From Litomosoides sigmodontis (lineage: Eukaryota > Nematoda > Chromadorea > Rhabditida > Onchocercidae): DNA of 64,000 nucleotides. The translations under genes and the position numbers were made by a program. Every line of letters begins with the position of its first letter. Position 1 is the first letter of the stretch. The notes beneath the pieces are model-generated. The model made no database searches and had not been told where the DNA came from. It saw only the letters and a list, made by a program, of their open reading frames with translations. Shown here piece after piece: positions 1 through 13,100 of the stretch. The DNA lies in assembly GCA_963070105.1 (NCBI GenBank), contig OY718808.1, positions 1,690,738-1,754,737 on the forward strand. Direction: 5' to 3'.

Positions 1-1164
1 AACCCTATCAGTTGCTTCAAGTAATTTTATAGTAACAGTCTTTGCAATTGGATATGATATGATAGAAGTGATAAAGGAGGGATGAAGGATCGTATTTACT
101 TTTATTAATATGAATGTTTATGTATATGCGTATAATGCTAGAAAATACTCACAGTGTAATTTGATTCATTGAAGATGCTATCAGTAGCGTGAATGATAAG
201 GGATTCAGTGAGTATTTTATACCATTTAACCCTTAAATCTACATTTATGATAATCATTTTAAGATTTAGAAAATTTTTAATTTAATGTTTTTTCTTTTGT
301 AAGAAAAGAAAGAAGGAAGTAACATGAAAGAGGAATTGAACGAGTAGTGGAAAGAGGATGGTTAATTTATCAAATATCACTCTTCATTTTCTCCAACTAT
401 TAATTCAATTTGATTGCTTCGTTCCATCGATTGAGAAGTGTGATGGATGCGTGTAATACTTCAGTTATGTTCAGTTATGCAAATTTTATTTTTGACATTT
501 AACGACAACAGTTATTGCAAAATTATTCCAAAAAATCACTTCTTAATGTTTGATTTAATTAGACGAACGGTTGGTTGGTGCGTTAGATTGTCCAATGAAT
601 ATAAATGAGTGCTAAAGATATTTCCGTAGCTTTCTCAACGATTGCTTAAGATTATTTTCCATCTCATTTCTTCATTTAAAATGAAAATGAGCGCAATTTA
701 TTATCAATAATTTACAGCATTGATATCATTCGGCTTTCATCTATCTCTGCGTGTGTAATAAAGGAAACAAAAGAAATGAAATGAAATAAAAGTACTTGAA
801 ATATTCCATGAATTATGCTTTCCGATAATAATTCATCTAAAAATTAACATATTACTGTAATTGATTAATTAAAATAACACCTGTCGATAAGTCTTAGTAA
901 TTGTTATTTCATTTCATAGCATTAATTAAGTTGCGAGATATATTTGGAAAAGAATATTTCACATATATATTCATCTTTCTCTTAATCTTACTTGTTTAGC
1001 AATATTTTTCCTCTTCTTCCTTCTCTTCCTCCTCTTCGTCCTCTTCCTTCTCCTTCTCGTTCTCGTTCTCCTTCTCCTTCCCCTCCTCCACCTTTCTCAA
1101 TCTTTTCTTTATTTCTTTTTTGAACTGATTTTTTATTCCTTTTATTTCAAAAAAATTTTTGCAG
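1..1164. other. Upstream intron or non-coding sequence of the first gene
   Basis: No supported exon is seen here. The first exon begins after a TTTTTGCAG acceptor at about 1156-1164, so this stretch is most simply the 3' part of an intron whose upstream exon lies outside the window. A pyrimidine-rich TTC/CTC tract lies at about 1005-1100. Confidence 0.5.
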
Positions 1165-4100
1165 ATTTGAACAGAGCACCATCAAGGGATGTAATGGGAA
1201 GTAGTCCGCCAAATCTAACCAGTTCGCCACCTTTAGCCAGTGAATTTGAGACCGATAGGTATGTTTGATTTAAAATTTTCAAATACAATAGCTAATTTTA
1301 AAATGATATTTGTGTGTTTGGTTAAAATATTGAAAAAAACCTTTATGTATAAAACGAATTGAGCATAAAGCATGTGCACTTTTACCGCCTGCCTCACAAT
1401 GGGAAGAATTTAAAACCTATTTCGTTCCTCCCCTCTTTCACTATCCTTTCAAATTAATCGTTAATGAGGAATACATTTTAATTTCTTTCCTTCAAAAAAT
1501 CTTTTGCTTACATAGTGTTCTGTTAGCATAGGCAGTTAGATAAACAGGTGTTTTTTTTATTGCTTTTTTCACACGTAAGCTTTCTTCCTTTAAAAGCAAA
1601 AGATTTTTAATATAAAAAAGGAATTTTAGAAATATATATCACCTGAAATATCATTACATCAATAACATTCTTTACAATTTTGCACATCAAATTTCGTCAA
1701 ATTTCGTATGCTATATCTAATAGGTTAAAAGTAGTAAGAGTAATCAGGTCTGAAGCGGATCTACAGTAAAAGCGATGAATAGTACAATACGTACGTGTAA
1801 ATAATAATGTTCTAAATGTGAGTGAAATATGAGCGTTAGTTTATAATTACAGACGCTTTTTGAATGTGCTCTTTTTCCTTGTAATTGAAAAAAAATTATT
1901 TTAATCAAACCGATCTACCACCACTACTACAACTAATTATGATGTGACCGATGAAAATTGAAGTGCAACAACTGTTTTTCATTAATTGGGAGAAGGGAGA
2001 ACTTGGGCTTACCTTGGACTTAAGCTTATTATTACTATCATTTGTTATTTATTATCATTATTATTATTATCGTTATTATTATTATTTATTATTATTATTA
2101 TTGTTATTATTATTGTTATTATTATTGTTATTATTATTGTTATTATTATTGTTATTATTATTGTTATTATTATTATTTATTATTTATTATTTATCATTTA
2201 TTATTAATTATTAATTATTAATTATTATTATTATCATCAAGGTGGTATTAGAATTATCCCAGTAGCGGTGATGGAAAGTGATCGTCTTTGTAGTACTATT
2301 AGCAATAGTAATGAGTTTAAAATAATAATTTTCCAACTATAAAACCATTACTACATTGTTAGCAAATTGATTACACTTATTGCAGTTGCTATAGGAGTGA
2401 GTAAAGTATTAGCATTAGTAGTAGTAGGGAAATACGTTAGGATAATTGATAAAAATGTATCTGTGCCTAATTATTTCTTTCTCTTCGCCTTGTCCATTTG
2501 CGCCACACTTTAGACTGAATAATATTATTGGTCGATTGAGTGCTTAAAAGTGAATTCACTTAGACTGACATTATCGAGGCACTCTAAATCAGTCCGTATC
2601 ATTATGGGCCTGATATATCTACGCTATTGTGTTACTGTTCATAGCAATTCTTAAAGTTATAATTTTAATTGATTGGAAGAGGTAGTCAATTTTAGATAGT
2701 GAAATTCTTTCAACACACATTCTCTTTATTATAGAGAGAGAGAGAGGGAGAGAGGGAAGAATAGGCGTTAAGTCAAAAGGGAAACAGAATTTTCGAATCT
2801 TTATCATTATAATCATTATTATCATTGGTATAGTATTATCATAGATGAAATGATGTTAGCAAGAAGAAAAGAATTTAAAAAAAAAAGTGTAGTAAATGGA
2901 AGATGTAGGAAAGTAGCAATTGTTTGAGATGAAAATGTGAAAATTTTTCATAAATGATTGATTAGCACTTCGATAAACCTGAGCTAGTAATGACGTATCA
3001 TCCTTTGATCTTCCCTCTCCTCAGTTATTTCGAAATTCTGTCAGTATTATTCCGATGAAAAGGATTATGATATCAGTACGTGTCACTCCATGCATCAAGT
3101 CCGGTAGGCTTTTATCTTTTATCAATGCTAATAATGATAGTGAAAGAAAATGAAATAGGATTGAAATTGATTAATCGGTAAAGTTAGTAATTCATGTTAC
3201 GTAAACCTTTACGCAAAATACATTATTTAGGGAGAAGAAAAAAAGGTGACAGGAACAAGTGAAAAAAAAAATTGAAAATACTACAAACTTTTTGGAAGAG
3301 AGTGAAAAGAAAGGAGAGGCAGAGATGATTACAATCACCACTACTACCATCATCGTCATTATCGTCGGAAGAGTAGTTTGAAAGGAGAAGAGAGTTATGA
3401 ATGATTTAGGATGAGAAAGAAAGAATTGATAAAATAATATGGGAATTTGATGAGAGAGACTGGTTGAGATGCTCTGTATGTGAAATGGGATAGTGAACAT
3501 TGGAAGGTTATGTGTTAGTGATTTATTTGCAACATATTATCAGCTACATTTTATCATCCTGCAATCATCTCTTATCATACGGTCATCGAAATTACTTGTG
3601 TTGTTGCTACTTCTATGTGAGATTTTTTGAGTAACAATTGCAGTGAACGTTCTACGCTTATAGTAGCCTGAAAATTTTACTATTTGAATTGAAAATATTT
3701 TGCAACAGTAAAGTGTCAATAGGAATTGAGTTCAATTTATTTCAAATTTCAATGCAGTCCTTTGTTTGTGGTGATAGTAGTGGTGACTTGTAACGATGTC
3801 AGTTGTAATTTAATATTAAACTTATACCTAAATTCTTATTTTAATTCTCATTCGTGTAATTTATTTGGATAGGATAAAATAATACTAAACCTGTATGTGA
3901 ATTCTTATTTTAATTCTCATTCTACACTAGTTAATTTCAGCTAATTACTAATTAAATATTTATGGGTATAGTCGTATCGTTTGTTTGATAAGAAGAAATT
4001 CGTGAAATTTTGTATGATTAAAGTTGGTATGATTAAGAGTTAATGATGCCAATGTAGTGACATTTACATTTCAATTATTGATTTAAATCTTTGATATAAT

Positions 4101-7100
4101 CATCTAACATGTAGAGGAGCGTAGTTTGTAACCTGCGCTAGGAGGAAGTGAATGGTGCGAGTGCGCTCTATCGGTCATAATTAGTCAAATTTTGCTAGTT
4201 GGGTGGATCGAATTTTTCGATGTATTTTTAAAAGAGTTGTGTGCTAACTATATTTTCCCTCTAAGTTTAATCAATTTTAGGAAAAGAGTTGAATGAAATT
4301 TTGTTGAAATAGAAAAGAAATTTAATAAAAAAAAACGAAAATCAACTCTTACTGAAAACAGACTATCAATTTAAGCGAAATATACACATGGAAATTTTAG
4401 TTTTTTTTTGAAAAAATCTAAATTTTAAAAATTCGAATGACTTTTATTTTGAAATAATTTTCCGAAATAATCTTTCAGTTAATTTTTTGAGAATAAATTA
4501 AGCGAAATTATCTACAAGTAAATATAATTAGCACAAAAAAGCAAAGGGAAAATACATTATCTGTTTTATATGTAAATTAAGTAAGCTGTGATAATCCTAA
4601 TGAGTAAGTGTGTTGTGATTAAGAAAATGAGATTAATCTTGAATACACCATTTAATAGGCAGTTGTAGAGAGATATATTTCATTGTTATTGTTAGTTATG
4701 ATTGCAACGAGGAAGATGGATGGATGATGGGAGGAATGAATGAATGAATAAAGGAATGGGTGAATGATAGAATGAATGATCGGAGGAATGAATGAGTGCA
4801 TGAATGAAGGATGGGATGAATGGGTTGAAAAGGAAGAGTCGGGTCGGTAATATATTGGTGGTTCATTAACGATTCCTCTCCACCATTCATTCGTCCATTT
4901 CCATCATCCATCTGCTGACGGTGTGATTATGCTAGCGATATTTTCTCAATATATATGGGTATATTCAATTGAATGCAAAATAAATCCAATTAAAATTAAG
5001 TGACAATTAACGTCTTTCAGTTAAAAGTTAAAGCAACGGATGAGTATTGAAGTAAGGCATCGCTTGTCTTTTCCTTCCAATTCATTCATCATTTTCTTTC
5101 TACCAAAAACCATTTTGTTAATCTTTTTTTTTTGAATTCTATTGAAATTTAGAGATGAATGAAAAAAAAAGATAGTAGTGGTAGTGTGGCGGTAATGAAG
5201 AAGGAGAAGGATGAAGGATGAGGGAGGAGCGAGGAGGGAGGAGGGAGGAGGGAGGAGGAGGAGAGCTGTGGAAGGAGGGAGGGTGTGAGGAGGAAGTAGA
5301 AAGATGGAAACGTTTAGAATAATAGTGTGATAGTAGAAAGCTCTCATCACTTTTACTAATGATAAGGGTTTTTACAGCCTTCAGGGACCTAATTAGGATG
5401 GTTTTCTCCTTCAGGGAACGCATTAGTTATGCGTAGAAGAAGTAGTAAGAGGCATAAGATTGAATTGAAATAGTAGATAGATAGATAGATGGATAGATAG
5501 ATAGATAGATAGATAGGTGGATAGATAGATGGATGGATAGATGTGGTTAGCTGATGAATAATTAGATGGATAGACTGAGTTGAGGTGGCTCTCGTTGCAG
5601 TCGTTGTTCATTGCTCTGTGGAGTTGAGTAAGCAACAAGAAGTGTGATTAGCTAAGCTCAAATAATAGTGAAATTTAGATGATTTCTACACTTTGATTTT
5701 TGTGTATCATTTCAATTTTACTCATAAGTTTGTTACACTTATTGGAAGTATGGAAATGTTGTCATTTAAATTTTTAATTCATTGCGAGAGCTTTTTTTCC
5801 TCCTACCTCTTATTTTGCGAAAAATCATTGCTACCGTTCATTTTTAGTTTGAAAAAAAAATAAAAGTGTTCTTTGTTCACCGTAAATGATTTATTATTTT
5901 TTTTTTGGAATTATCTGGATGATTTATGCAATATTCTTGTATGTTTTGGTGATTGAAAATTGATGATTTTTTTTTCTTGAACTATAAGGAAGCAATAATT
6001 ACAATTAGCAAGAAGTTAAATTTATCGTAATCTTTCATCTCGTCCGCTAATCACTCACATCTTTTACTGGCATTCTAGTCTTTATTCTTTTGCAAAATCG
6101 ATATTTGCTTTTTTTTCATTGCCATTTCATTTCCTATTTTGTGATGCACGACTTTGAGATATTTTAATTTCATTTTGCTAAAGATAAATTTTTTTAAAAT
6201 TTGATGCACCTAAATGAAGTATTTATTGCATAAATAAATGTTTAAAAAAAGAGCTTTTTCTTTGTATTTCATTTTTTGTTAAATGTCAGTTTAATGCTAC
6301 TAAAGAGTGCTTGCTACTAAAAATAGATGTAACCATTGTAAAATTAAGAAGAAAAAATTATAGCAAAGAACACTTCCTCTTGATTGTATTATGCTAAAAC
6401 AAGATGTAATGAATCAAATGATGATCACTATTGATTTAATTGATTAAATGATAATCATTATTGATTTATACGACAGGGTTTATGATTTTTTTTCCACAAC
6501 TACTAATTGTTTTAATTTAACTATTCGAGAAAAGGAAGCGTTACAGTTGAGGAAGAAATGAAATGGTGCTGCTGCTACTGCTACTGCTGCTAGAAGTACC
6601 CTTTTATTTAAAGTATTAAATTCAACTTTCATATATATAATTATTTTCCTACTTCTAGAAATTAACGAACCAATAAAGTACCTATTTATCATTCACGAGA
6701 AGCTATAATTTTATCCATAATTACCCATTCCATTCGCTGTGATGCATTAAGGAAAAGAAAAACGGAAATTTATGGCACCATTTGTAATATTTCATAATTT
6801 ACCAAATTTTTCATGAACATTTATTTGTTCAAAAAAAATTTACTTTTTTTATCGTTCCAATTATTTTACAACGATGCTACACTTGTTCGGTTGTTGTTGT
6901 TGGTTTTTTTTTTCTTAGTTTGTTGGTTTGTTTAGAAAATGAACTCAAATAAAAATCATTAAATTAACATTTGTTCTAATTTCACAATGAACGAAATTTA
7001 TGGTTTTTGAAAATTTTTTAATTTTATTGCGTAAATTTCACATGTTATTTATTTCAACAAAGAATAATGCAAATTAATTTTGTTTTCTTTTGAGGATTTT

Positions 7101-10100
7101 TTTTGGAGAAAAAAAACAGATGGTTTTCTCCATCTTCTAAGTGTGATTTCAGGCGTTGATTTATCGTTAATTGTTTAGGCTTCAAATTAATTACTTTTCC
7201 TTCCAACAAGTCATACTTGAAAATGATGATTATCTTATCCTAGCACAACCATTTGGCAACATTTCAAGAAAATAATAATAAAATATTGTCGTTATCGTTG
7301 TTGTTGTTGTTAATGAAGTGTCATTGTTGAAAAGAATTTCAAGTGTTATTCAAGTCCCATCGATCCTTTACATTTCGACTGTGAAATTTTTTAAATGTCT
7401 AGTGCATTTTAACTATTCTTCTGTATGCCTTTTTTAAATTAGCATTCCTTATTTTAGTTTTATACGACTCTACAAATGATCCATCTTTTTTATAACTTTC
7501 AATTTTCATTGAACATCCTGGAATTCTAATGCTATTTTATGTTTATTCTTTCATTTAAAATTTTTAATATTATCACAGTCGTTGGAAGTATCTTTTTATT
7601 GCACGAGAAGCTAACTAATTTTTATTGGTAGTAATTTAACATTACGAAATTTTTGCAGTAAATAAGATCACAAGTGCTTTTTAGTTTTTCAAATTTATTT
7701 AATAAATTAGTTCAAGTAAGTAAGTTGTGAAATGTGCGAAAGGTTGGAGTTCTGAAGCAGTTGAAAGTTTGCATAAAGGGCGACGATCAGTTGATTGATT
7801 TAATAGAATTTAATTTTTATTTTTGTGTTTTTTAAATAACGCATAAGATGACGTCGTAGCTTATTTTCACGTTGCATTTTGCAAAGAGAAGAAATAAAAA
7901 GAATGCATTATCGTTTGAGAATTTAATTTTTAAAATTTCCTACAGCTGGGACAGTACAGGCTGCGAATCCGGTATTGTATTGCACGATAGAAGTAGTGAG
8001 ATCAGTGAAGCATCACAGGATAATATTTTGGACGAAGTTGTGAAGGGTACTAACTGGTATGTCTATTATTATTATTATTATTATTATTGTTCTTTTTTTC
8101 AGATTTTTTTTCATTGTCGGTCGTAAAATTCACATAACATAGCACTTTTTGCATCAGTTAGGATGCTTAATTAGTAAATAGATAGCTACATTTTATTATT
8201 GTGATGCCGAAAGGAAAGGTTTAGCTTACTAGTTTGTTATGTGAAATAGCTTATAGAAAATTGGAAAGTCGAACTTATTAATTTTTTAGTTTTAAAGCTG
8301 AACAACGGAGATATTCAAATGTTTATGATTTTTTCCTTAAATTTAAGAATTGTTGGAATATAAGGTGATATTTAATGATTGCTGCAGTTGAAATATCTCA
8401 CACAATTTCCATTATTTTCCTTCAAATGGCAAAAATTTTAGTTTATTAATTTGAGATTGGATATAGACATGTCGGAAGAGAGCACGGTAACCAACATGTA
8501 TCGTAAAAATACTGTAAAATGCGGTATTTTTTTTTGGTGCATAATGATTTGTCATTAGTAAAAAATAAGGCCTTTTTTTCATTTATAACTGAAATTTCAT
8601 ATAAGAAGTATAGTTGAAAAATGAGATTGAAATTTAGAATAGCGTATTATAAATGGTTTGATCAAATTTTGATACTTCATAGATAATAGGAGTTTTGACT
8701 TTTTTATATTTCGTTTAAACTTTTCTATATTTTTTGTATTTCGCTATATTTTGGACGAAAACATTTTCTCATCTAATAAATGATAAAGAGAGAGAGAGAG
8801 AAAGGGAAAGAGAGAGGAGGCATAAATAATGTTTGAAAGACAAAAGCGCTTATTGTGTTTTATTTGGGTGAATTATTAAAAATAGGGATTGATGAAAGAG
8901 ATGAAATTGTGATAGAATTATGTGTGAGAGAATAGTATTCGAAATAAAAGAAAGTAATCTTAGAGAGGGAACTTTTAGGTGACGAACAATAATTTAATTA
9001 TTTTATTTTTTATTTCAACTTTATTTTAGCTTTCTCGCATCATCTTCTTTTCTTTCACCCTTTTTGTTTTCTGCTCGTTAAATTCATTTCGAATATTTTT
9101 ACTATTCGCATAAGCTTTAAGAGGATAGCAAATTCAATTTCAACTTGTAAAAGGGAGACAAATTAATAAATGCAGCATTTTTTATTCATATAGCGTGAAT
9201 GGCGCTAGAAGAACTAATTCCATCCCGTTTATGTGACACTTTTATTTCTTTTTTCTTAAATTTTTGAAATTTAAATACTTTCTCTCGCACCATCATTGTA
9301 AATTAGTAGTATGGTGTAGGCTATCGGCCGCAAAAAAAAAATCTGACTATAACGCTATTAATGATAATGGCGATAGCAACACGATAAAAATTAGTAATAA
9401 TAGTCATAAGAGTTGAGGAAGCAAAAATCTCCATATGAGAGTTGCGATAATTGAAATTTAATTTACCTGTTAGTTTTTTTGATCTGATTTTTTTATCATT
9501 CTATAATTGAGAATCATTCTCATTAGATCATCTCTTAAATCATCATCTAGGTGATAACTATTTACCATTTACGGCGCATATTTTAACAGTTTAATCGTAT
9601 CACATGTACCATGTTCATTAATTGTTTCATAAAATCGATAATATTTTATTTCAACTAATTTTTCAACTTGTAATAAATTAATTATTCATTTTTTTCTTTC
9701 AAAATTTATCCATTTATATTAGAACATTTGATTAAAAAAAAATGTGCATTGCGTTGATATTAATCTTGCGTTTGTTTTTTTTGTAGCTGTAGTTTCTTTT
9801 TTTTGATTAAATGATATTTACAAAAGCAGTATTGTAAATTGTTTTTTTAAAGTTTAACTTGATGTAGAAACGGTTTAAATGCTTGAATTACCTACTGATA
9901 GACATGAACATTTGAGTAGTTATGATATTTGAACGATTCACATTTAAATAGTTTTTTCTAATTTCATTTATCCGTCAACTTCATGTCTGCGTGGAAGATG
10001 GTAAAATATTTTGAATGAAATAATTTTTTTGTAGAATAAAATTTTTAAAGAAAAAAGAAACTGAAACTTCAAAAAAGCGTTTAAGTGAATATTTGATATC

Positions 10101-13100
10101 TTTTTATCAAATATTTATAACTAGTAGGAAATGAATAAATGGAAATGATTAAAACTGTGGTAAAATCTAAATTATTATAGGATTGTTAGAAAAAAATGAA
10201 ATAAAACGTTGAAAAAGAATATTCAAAATCAGTTATAATTAATTTCTGAACTAAATTTAAAAATTTTTTACTTTATTCAAAAAAATTTTCTTCATTTAAA
10301 AATTATGTTGGTGTAGGGGAAGTTTAGCTGTTGAAATTTTTGTAAAATTTTTAGACAACTGCAACAGACATTGTATTAGTTTTGTTGAATTACCCTATAA
10401 TGTTACAGTATCACTTTGTTGTTGTTTGAAATTTCCAAATTTATTTCAGTGTAACAACAACAACAACAGCAACAGCCACCATGTCTTTAATGAATGTGAA
10501 TAATAAAATTAATGTAAGTACAAATGGATGTAGCAATGGTAACTCAGGAAAAGCTGAAAAAGGCGCATTTCGTCCGGTCACCAGAAGACGTTATAATCAG
10601 AGTGAACTAAATCACCGGGTAAGATAATGTGCTTTTTTTTTCGTTTTTTTTTTGCTCCACATCTTTCTCATATCTCTTCATCGTTTCTCTCTCTCTCTCT
10701 CTCTCTCTCTCTTGCACTTCTCTTATCACTTATTATTTACGTTTGAAACATCCATACTTTACGTGAAATTGTTAATTATTCAAAAAAAAAATTTATAATA
10801 AATGAATCCAGTAACTTATTAATTGATAATCCTACTATTACCTTACTACGACTACTACTACTACTACTGCTACTACTACTAATATGGATTGCGTGATTGT
10901 TTAGAAAATGATTTAGTAAAAGATGTGTATAATTTCTAATGATATTACATGTCATCTTTTCGTCTTCTGCTACGAATAATCCAATTGCTCGTCCAATTTT
11001 CTCTTCTCTTATCTATAAAAGAAAGTCGTTGTAAATTACGCACAGCAGGTGGTTGAACAATAATGACAGTATGAAATGGTAATGGACAAGTGGGAATGGT
11101 TTGGTTACATTTTTCTGACAATCGACATATCATTCCAGAAAATCATGTATATCATCCTGTTTATTCTTCACTCATCATCATCCATTTCAAAATTTCCATC
11201 AAATGATGTCATCTAACTCGTACTTTGTGTCGTTTGAATTAGGTTTTTGTTCTATGGTAGTAGTAACAGTAACAGCTGAAATGGTCTGAAATTTTTTGGA
11301 AAAAAAAAATTTTTTTCAAGAAAAGAAGGAAGAAGAAGAAGAAGGGAAAGGCTTGTAATAAGCAGAAAAGAAAAAACGAAATATTTTGATTTGAAAAATT
11401 GGAATTATCCTCAAGAATTAAAAAGACAAATTTTTTGTTTTCTTCCAAAAATTTCTTCCTTTTTTAAAACATTTTAATAAATAATTTTTGCAGTTATCAT
11501 ATTAGCTATGATTGTTATGGGCTTCTCAAGAACTCTTTCTCTTTTTTCCTTAGCATTTCCTTCATTGTTTTTAATTAAAATATTGTTGAAATTTTATTAC
11601 GAACGATTTCAAATTATTTGACTAATATTATTAGTGCATTCTTAATATGACCAAATATTTGCGTTATTCATCCATCGATCATGCCATTTCATCCAATCAT
11701 ATCCTAAAACATAATAATCCAATATCATTTAAACCTATCCGGATTATCTTTCTTTTTTCGTGTTTTAGTCGGAGGAAGATTAGTTGCTCACACTAGTGGT
11801 GTATGTATCGATGATATGTTTAAGTTTAAAGTTTTTGTAATTTTAATTTCACCTAATAATTTCATCGGTTACTGTTTTTGGTTTGTACGATACCAATTTA
11901 TCATTCTATCGTTAACCAATTTATTTTTTTTTTTAGTCATAAAATGCATTGGATAGCTTTCCTACCAATTTACTATAATTTTCATTTCCATTTTTTTTTC
12001 CTCCTCCAATAAAAATGACACAATGTTGATTGTTGCTGTTAGCGGTAGCGATAACGATAGTAACCTGTGTTTAGCGCTAGTGTCTTTCAATTTAAAAGTT
12101 ATAAAAGTGGCGCCGTTATGTTGCTCTTTCATCTTTCGTTGATAATTGTTAATTATTGTTTGTCCTCTAAAATTTTTCCTCAATTTCAAATTTCATTCCG
12201 ATCTGTTTCAGTCATTTCTACCATTTTGTTGCTCGTGTAAAACGAGTGACATCGACCGATTATCTCCAATGGATGATGATAGATAGTGTGGATGAGTGAT
12301 GAATATTTTTTATTTTTGATAACCAAGAAAATTTCATTGCTCAACCGAATGTCATTCTTTTGTATTTCTTAATATTTAAAAAATTTATGACAATTTCATT
12401 TCCTCTTCCTCTTTTTTTTTCTGTTTTTATTTTTACGTAATTTAGAGGGAAAGAACTGTTGCTATTATTAGTCACTTAGTATTATTGATTAATTGTAAAG
12501 GTGTTAATTGCATGGAAGGATTCTTCCATAAAGCTAATCGATTTCAGTGAAACTGAAGCGGAAATTTCAATATTTGTGTGTATGTGTGTGTGTGTGTGTT
12601 TTGGAACATTTTAATTAATTTGATCAACGATACGAAACCTTAATAGACCGTTCAGATCATGAAATTAATTAAAAGTAGGACTGTGAAATTTGTGGAGGAG
12701 CAGTGTATTCATTCATTGATCAATCAAATCCTCAATCAATGTGATTGTTATTGCTGATAAATACTATTTTACTCTTTCATATTCTAATTTTTTTCAACTT
12801 TTTATTAAAATATTAAATGATAAAGTAATTAATGAACATCAGCAATTAAATTAAACGATGAAATTTTTTAGGATTCTGGAACGATGATTAGTAAAAATAT
12901 TGCATGCGATTTCGTGCTTAATAATAACAATCAGTTACAACAATCAACAGGAATGGCAAATAATAGTAATCACGGAATAATTGGTGAGAAACGTCGATAT
13001 GAAAGTATTGGAACAAAATTACGTTTTGGTCGTGAAACGTCGAAGTCACCAGTCTCACCTATTGCTACTCGTCTTCGTAGTTACAACAGTAAGTTATTAT

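Noticed and set aside
1951..2214. Leu/Ile/Tyr-rich frames over a TTA tract
   Set aside because: Low-complexity repeat inside an intron; both overlapping frames exist only because the repeat lacks stops.
4696..5638. Series of minus-strand frames rich in His, Ser, Pro and Ile
   Set aside because: They follow the GAAT, GGAGGGA and GATA repeats exactly and have no start or splice support.
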